A stretch of 38,186 nt of DNA, from positions 1-38,186 of IMG/VR virus record IMGVR_UViG_3300034198_002642. One strand, 5' to 3'. The notes beneath the pieces were generated by a model. It was not told the origin of the DNA. It saw only the letters and a program-made list of their open reading frames with translations, and searched no databases. This DNA comes from a virus. Positions 37,054-38,186 of this stretch are shown piece by piece (within the stretch, counting starts at the first letter, position 1; each line of letters opens with the position of its first letter). Both the position numbers and the translations under genes were made by a program.

Positions 37054-38186
37054 ATGTCACAAGTTCTATTAGAAAGCCGTTGGGACGAGACCAAAGAAGC
37101 CCTGTTAGAAGGTCTTAAAGGTACTCGCCGCTCAACAATGGGTGTTATTTTAGAAAACACCAAGAAGTCACTACTCTCAGAAAGTAGCGCAGGTACTACT
37201 ACTGCAGGTAACATCGCAACATTGAATCGTGTGATTCTACCAGTGATCCGTCGTGTTATGCCAACTGTTATTGCTAATGAGTTGGTTGGCGTTCAGCCAA
37301 TGACTGGCCCAGTTGGTCAGATCCATACTCTACGTGTTCGCTATGCTAATTCATTGGGCGCTTCTGGTGCTAATGATACAGCAGTTGTCGCAGGTGAAGA
37401 AGCATTGAGCCCATTCAAGATCGCTCAGGCTTACTCAACTGTTCAAGCTAACGCAGCTTCATCATCTTCATACACTGCTGCTAACACAGCATTGCTAGAA
37501 GGTAATGGCGGTAAGCAGATCAGCGTTCAGATTCTACGTCAAGCTGTAGAAGCTAAGTCACGCAAGCTACAAGCTCGCTGGACTTTCGAAGCAGCACAAG
37601 ACGCACAGAGTCAGCATGGTATCGACGTTGAAGCAGAAATCATGGCAGCACTAGCACAAGAAATCACTGCTGAAATTGACCAAGAGATTCTATTGAGCCT
37701 ATCAACATTGGCTACAACTGAGTACACTTACAATCAAGCAACTGTTTCTGGTACAGCTACATTCGTTGGTGATGAGCACGCCGCATTGGCAGTGTTGATC
37801 AACCGCGTTGCTAACTTGATCGCTCAACGTACTCGTCGTGGTGCTGGTAACTGGGCAGTTGTTTCCCCAGCAGCATTGACTGTTCTTCAGTCAGCAACCA
37901 CTTCAGCATTCGCACGTACCACAGAAGGTACATTCGAAGCACCAACAAACACAAAGTTAGTTGGTACATTGAACGGTGCAATGCGCGTGTTCGTAAACAG
38001 CTATGCAAGCGACACACAAGCAGTTCTAGTCGGCTACAAAGGTTCTAGCGAGACAGACGCAGCAGCATTCTACTGCCCATACATCCCATTGATGAGCAGC
38101 GGCGTTGTCCTAGATCCATCAACATTCGAACCAGTCGTGAGCTTCATGACTCGTTACGGGTACATAGAGCTCACCAATACTGCGTC
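37054..38186 (+). CDS. gp23: Major capsid protein gp23, partial
   Basis: 377 complete codons are present before the right edge; homologues run to ~450-520 aa. The protein starts MSQVLLESRWDETKEALLEG, and the T4-like core is plain: NIATLNRVILPVIRRVMPTV, ANELVGVQPMTGPVGQIHTL, RVRYANS, FEAAQDAQSQHGIDVEAEIM, EITAEIDQEILLSL and RRGAGNWAVVSPAALTVLQS. LLSES at ~43-47 is a candidate gp21 cleavage point removing the N-terminal delta region. A strong AGGAGA ribosome site sits nine bases upstream, fitting the most abundant virion protein. Codons here look more regular (GCA/GCT, CGT) than in the baseplate genes, consistent with high expression. Confidence 0.97.
   Translation, partial: MSQVLLESRWDETKEALLEGLKGTRRSTMGVILENTKKSLLSESSAGTTTAGNIATLNRVILPVIRRVMPTVIANELVGVQPMTGPVGQIHTLRVRYANSLGASGANDTAVVAGEEALSPFKIAQAYSTVQANAASSSSYTAANTALLEGNGGKQISVQILRQAVEAKSRKLQARWTFEAAQDAQSQHGIDVEAEIMAALAQEITAEIDQEILLSLSTLATTEYTYNQATVSGTATFVGDEHAALAVLINRVANLIAQRTRRGAGNWAVVSPAALTVLQSATTSAFARTTEGTFEAPTNTKLVGTLNGAMRVFVNSYASDTQAVLVGYKGSSETDAAAFYCPYIPLMSSGVVLDPSTFEPVVSFMTRYGYIELTNTA

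Overview
The window is a late structural (virion) region of a T4-like myovirus (contractile-tailed phage, T4 superfamily), probably an environmental relative of the cyanophage/pelagiphage branch. The evidence is recognisable homologues of T4 gp6, 25, 5, 53, 48/54, 55, 47, 46, 26, 51, 29, 20, 67/68, 21, 22 and 23 in T4-like groupings. Protein lengths and low-complexity insertions resemble marine and freshwater relatives more than T4 itself. No tRNA, photosynthesis or other host-diagnostic gene is present, so the host cannot be named.

Layout. Positions 1-23371 are a leftward (minus) tail-baseplate operon. In transcription order it holds a gp48/54-like tube cap, gp53, a large hub candidate (829 aa), the gp5 needle, gp25, gp6 and a giant protein of at least 3,824 aa that runs off the left edge. 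Several of these genes overlap or abut by one base. Positions 23496-27809 are a rightward block: the late sigma factor gp55, the recombination nuclease pair gp47/gp46 (Mre11/Rad50-like), and a PD-(D/E)XK nuclease of Holliday-resolvase type. About 490 bases (27810-28303) then hold no credible gene but many hairpins and repeated 9-10-mers, and may be a structured RNA. Positions 28304-29355 are leftward again: gp26, followed in the -1 frame by a gp51-like ORF with no usable start codon. Positions 29428-38186 run rightward: a tape-measure protein with a lysozyme/transglycosylase-like domain, the portal gp20, two small core proteins, the prohead protease gp21, the scaffold gp22, and the major capsid protein gp23, cut by the right edge.

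How it works together. gp55 would direct host RNA polymerase to late promoters. An 8-base motif, GATAAATA or TATAAATA with near variants, sits in front of the structural units on both strands and is the likely late promoter. gp46/47 and the nuclease would serve recombination-dependent replication and DNA debranching. gp20-67-68-21-22-23 build and mature the prohead. gp26/51, gp29, gp5, the hub protein, 48, 53, 25, 6 and the giant protein build the baseplate and tail.

Most interesting points: (1) a classical -1 slippery heptamer, T TTT TTC, at the end of gp26 that would fuse it to gp51. This mirrors the G/GT tail-assembly-chaperone frameshift of lambda and lies beside the tape-measure gene. 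(2) The structured, gene-free region at 27810-28303. (3) Seven FG-GAP-like repeats, a probable seven-bladed beta-propeller, inside the giant tail protein. (4) A cell-wall-degrading domain on the tape measure and none seen in the gp5 needle.
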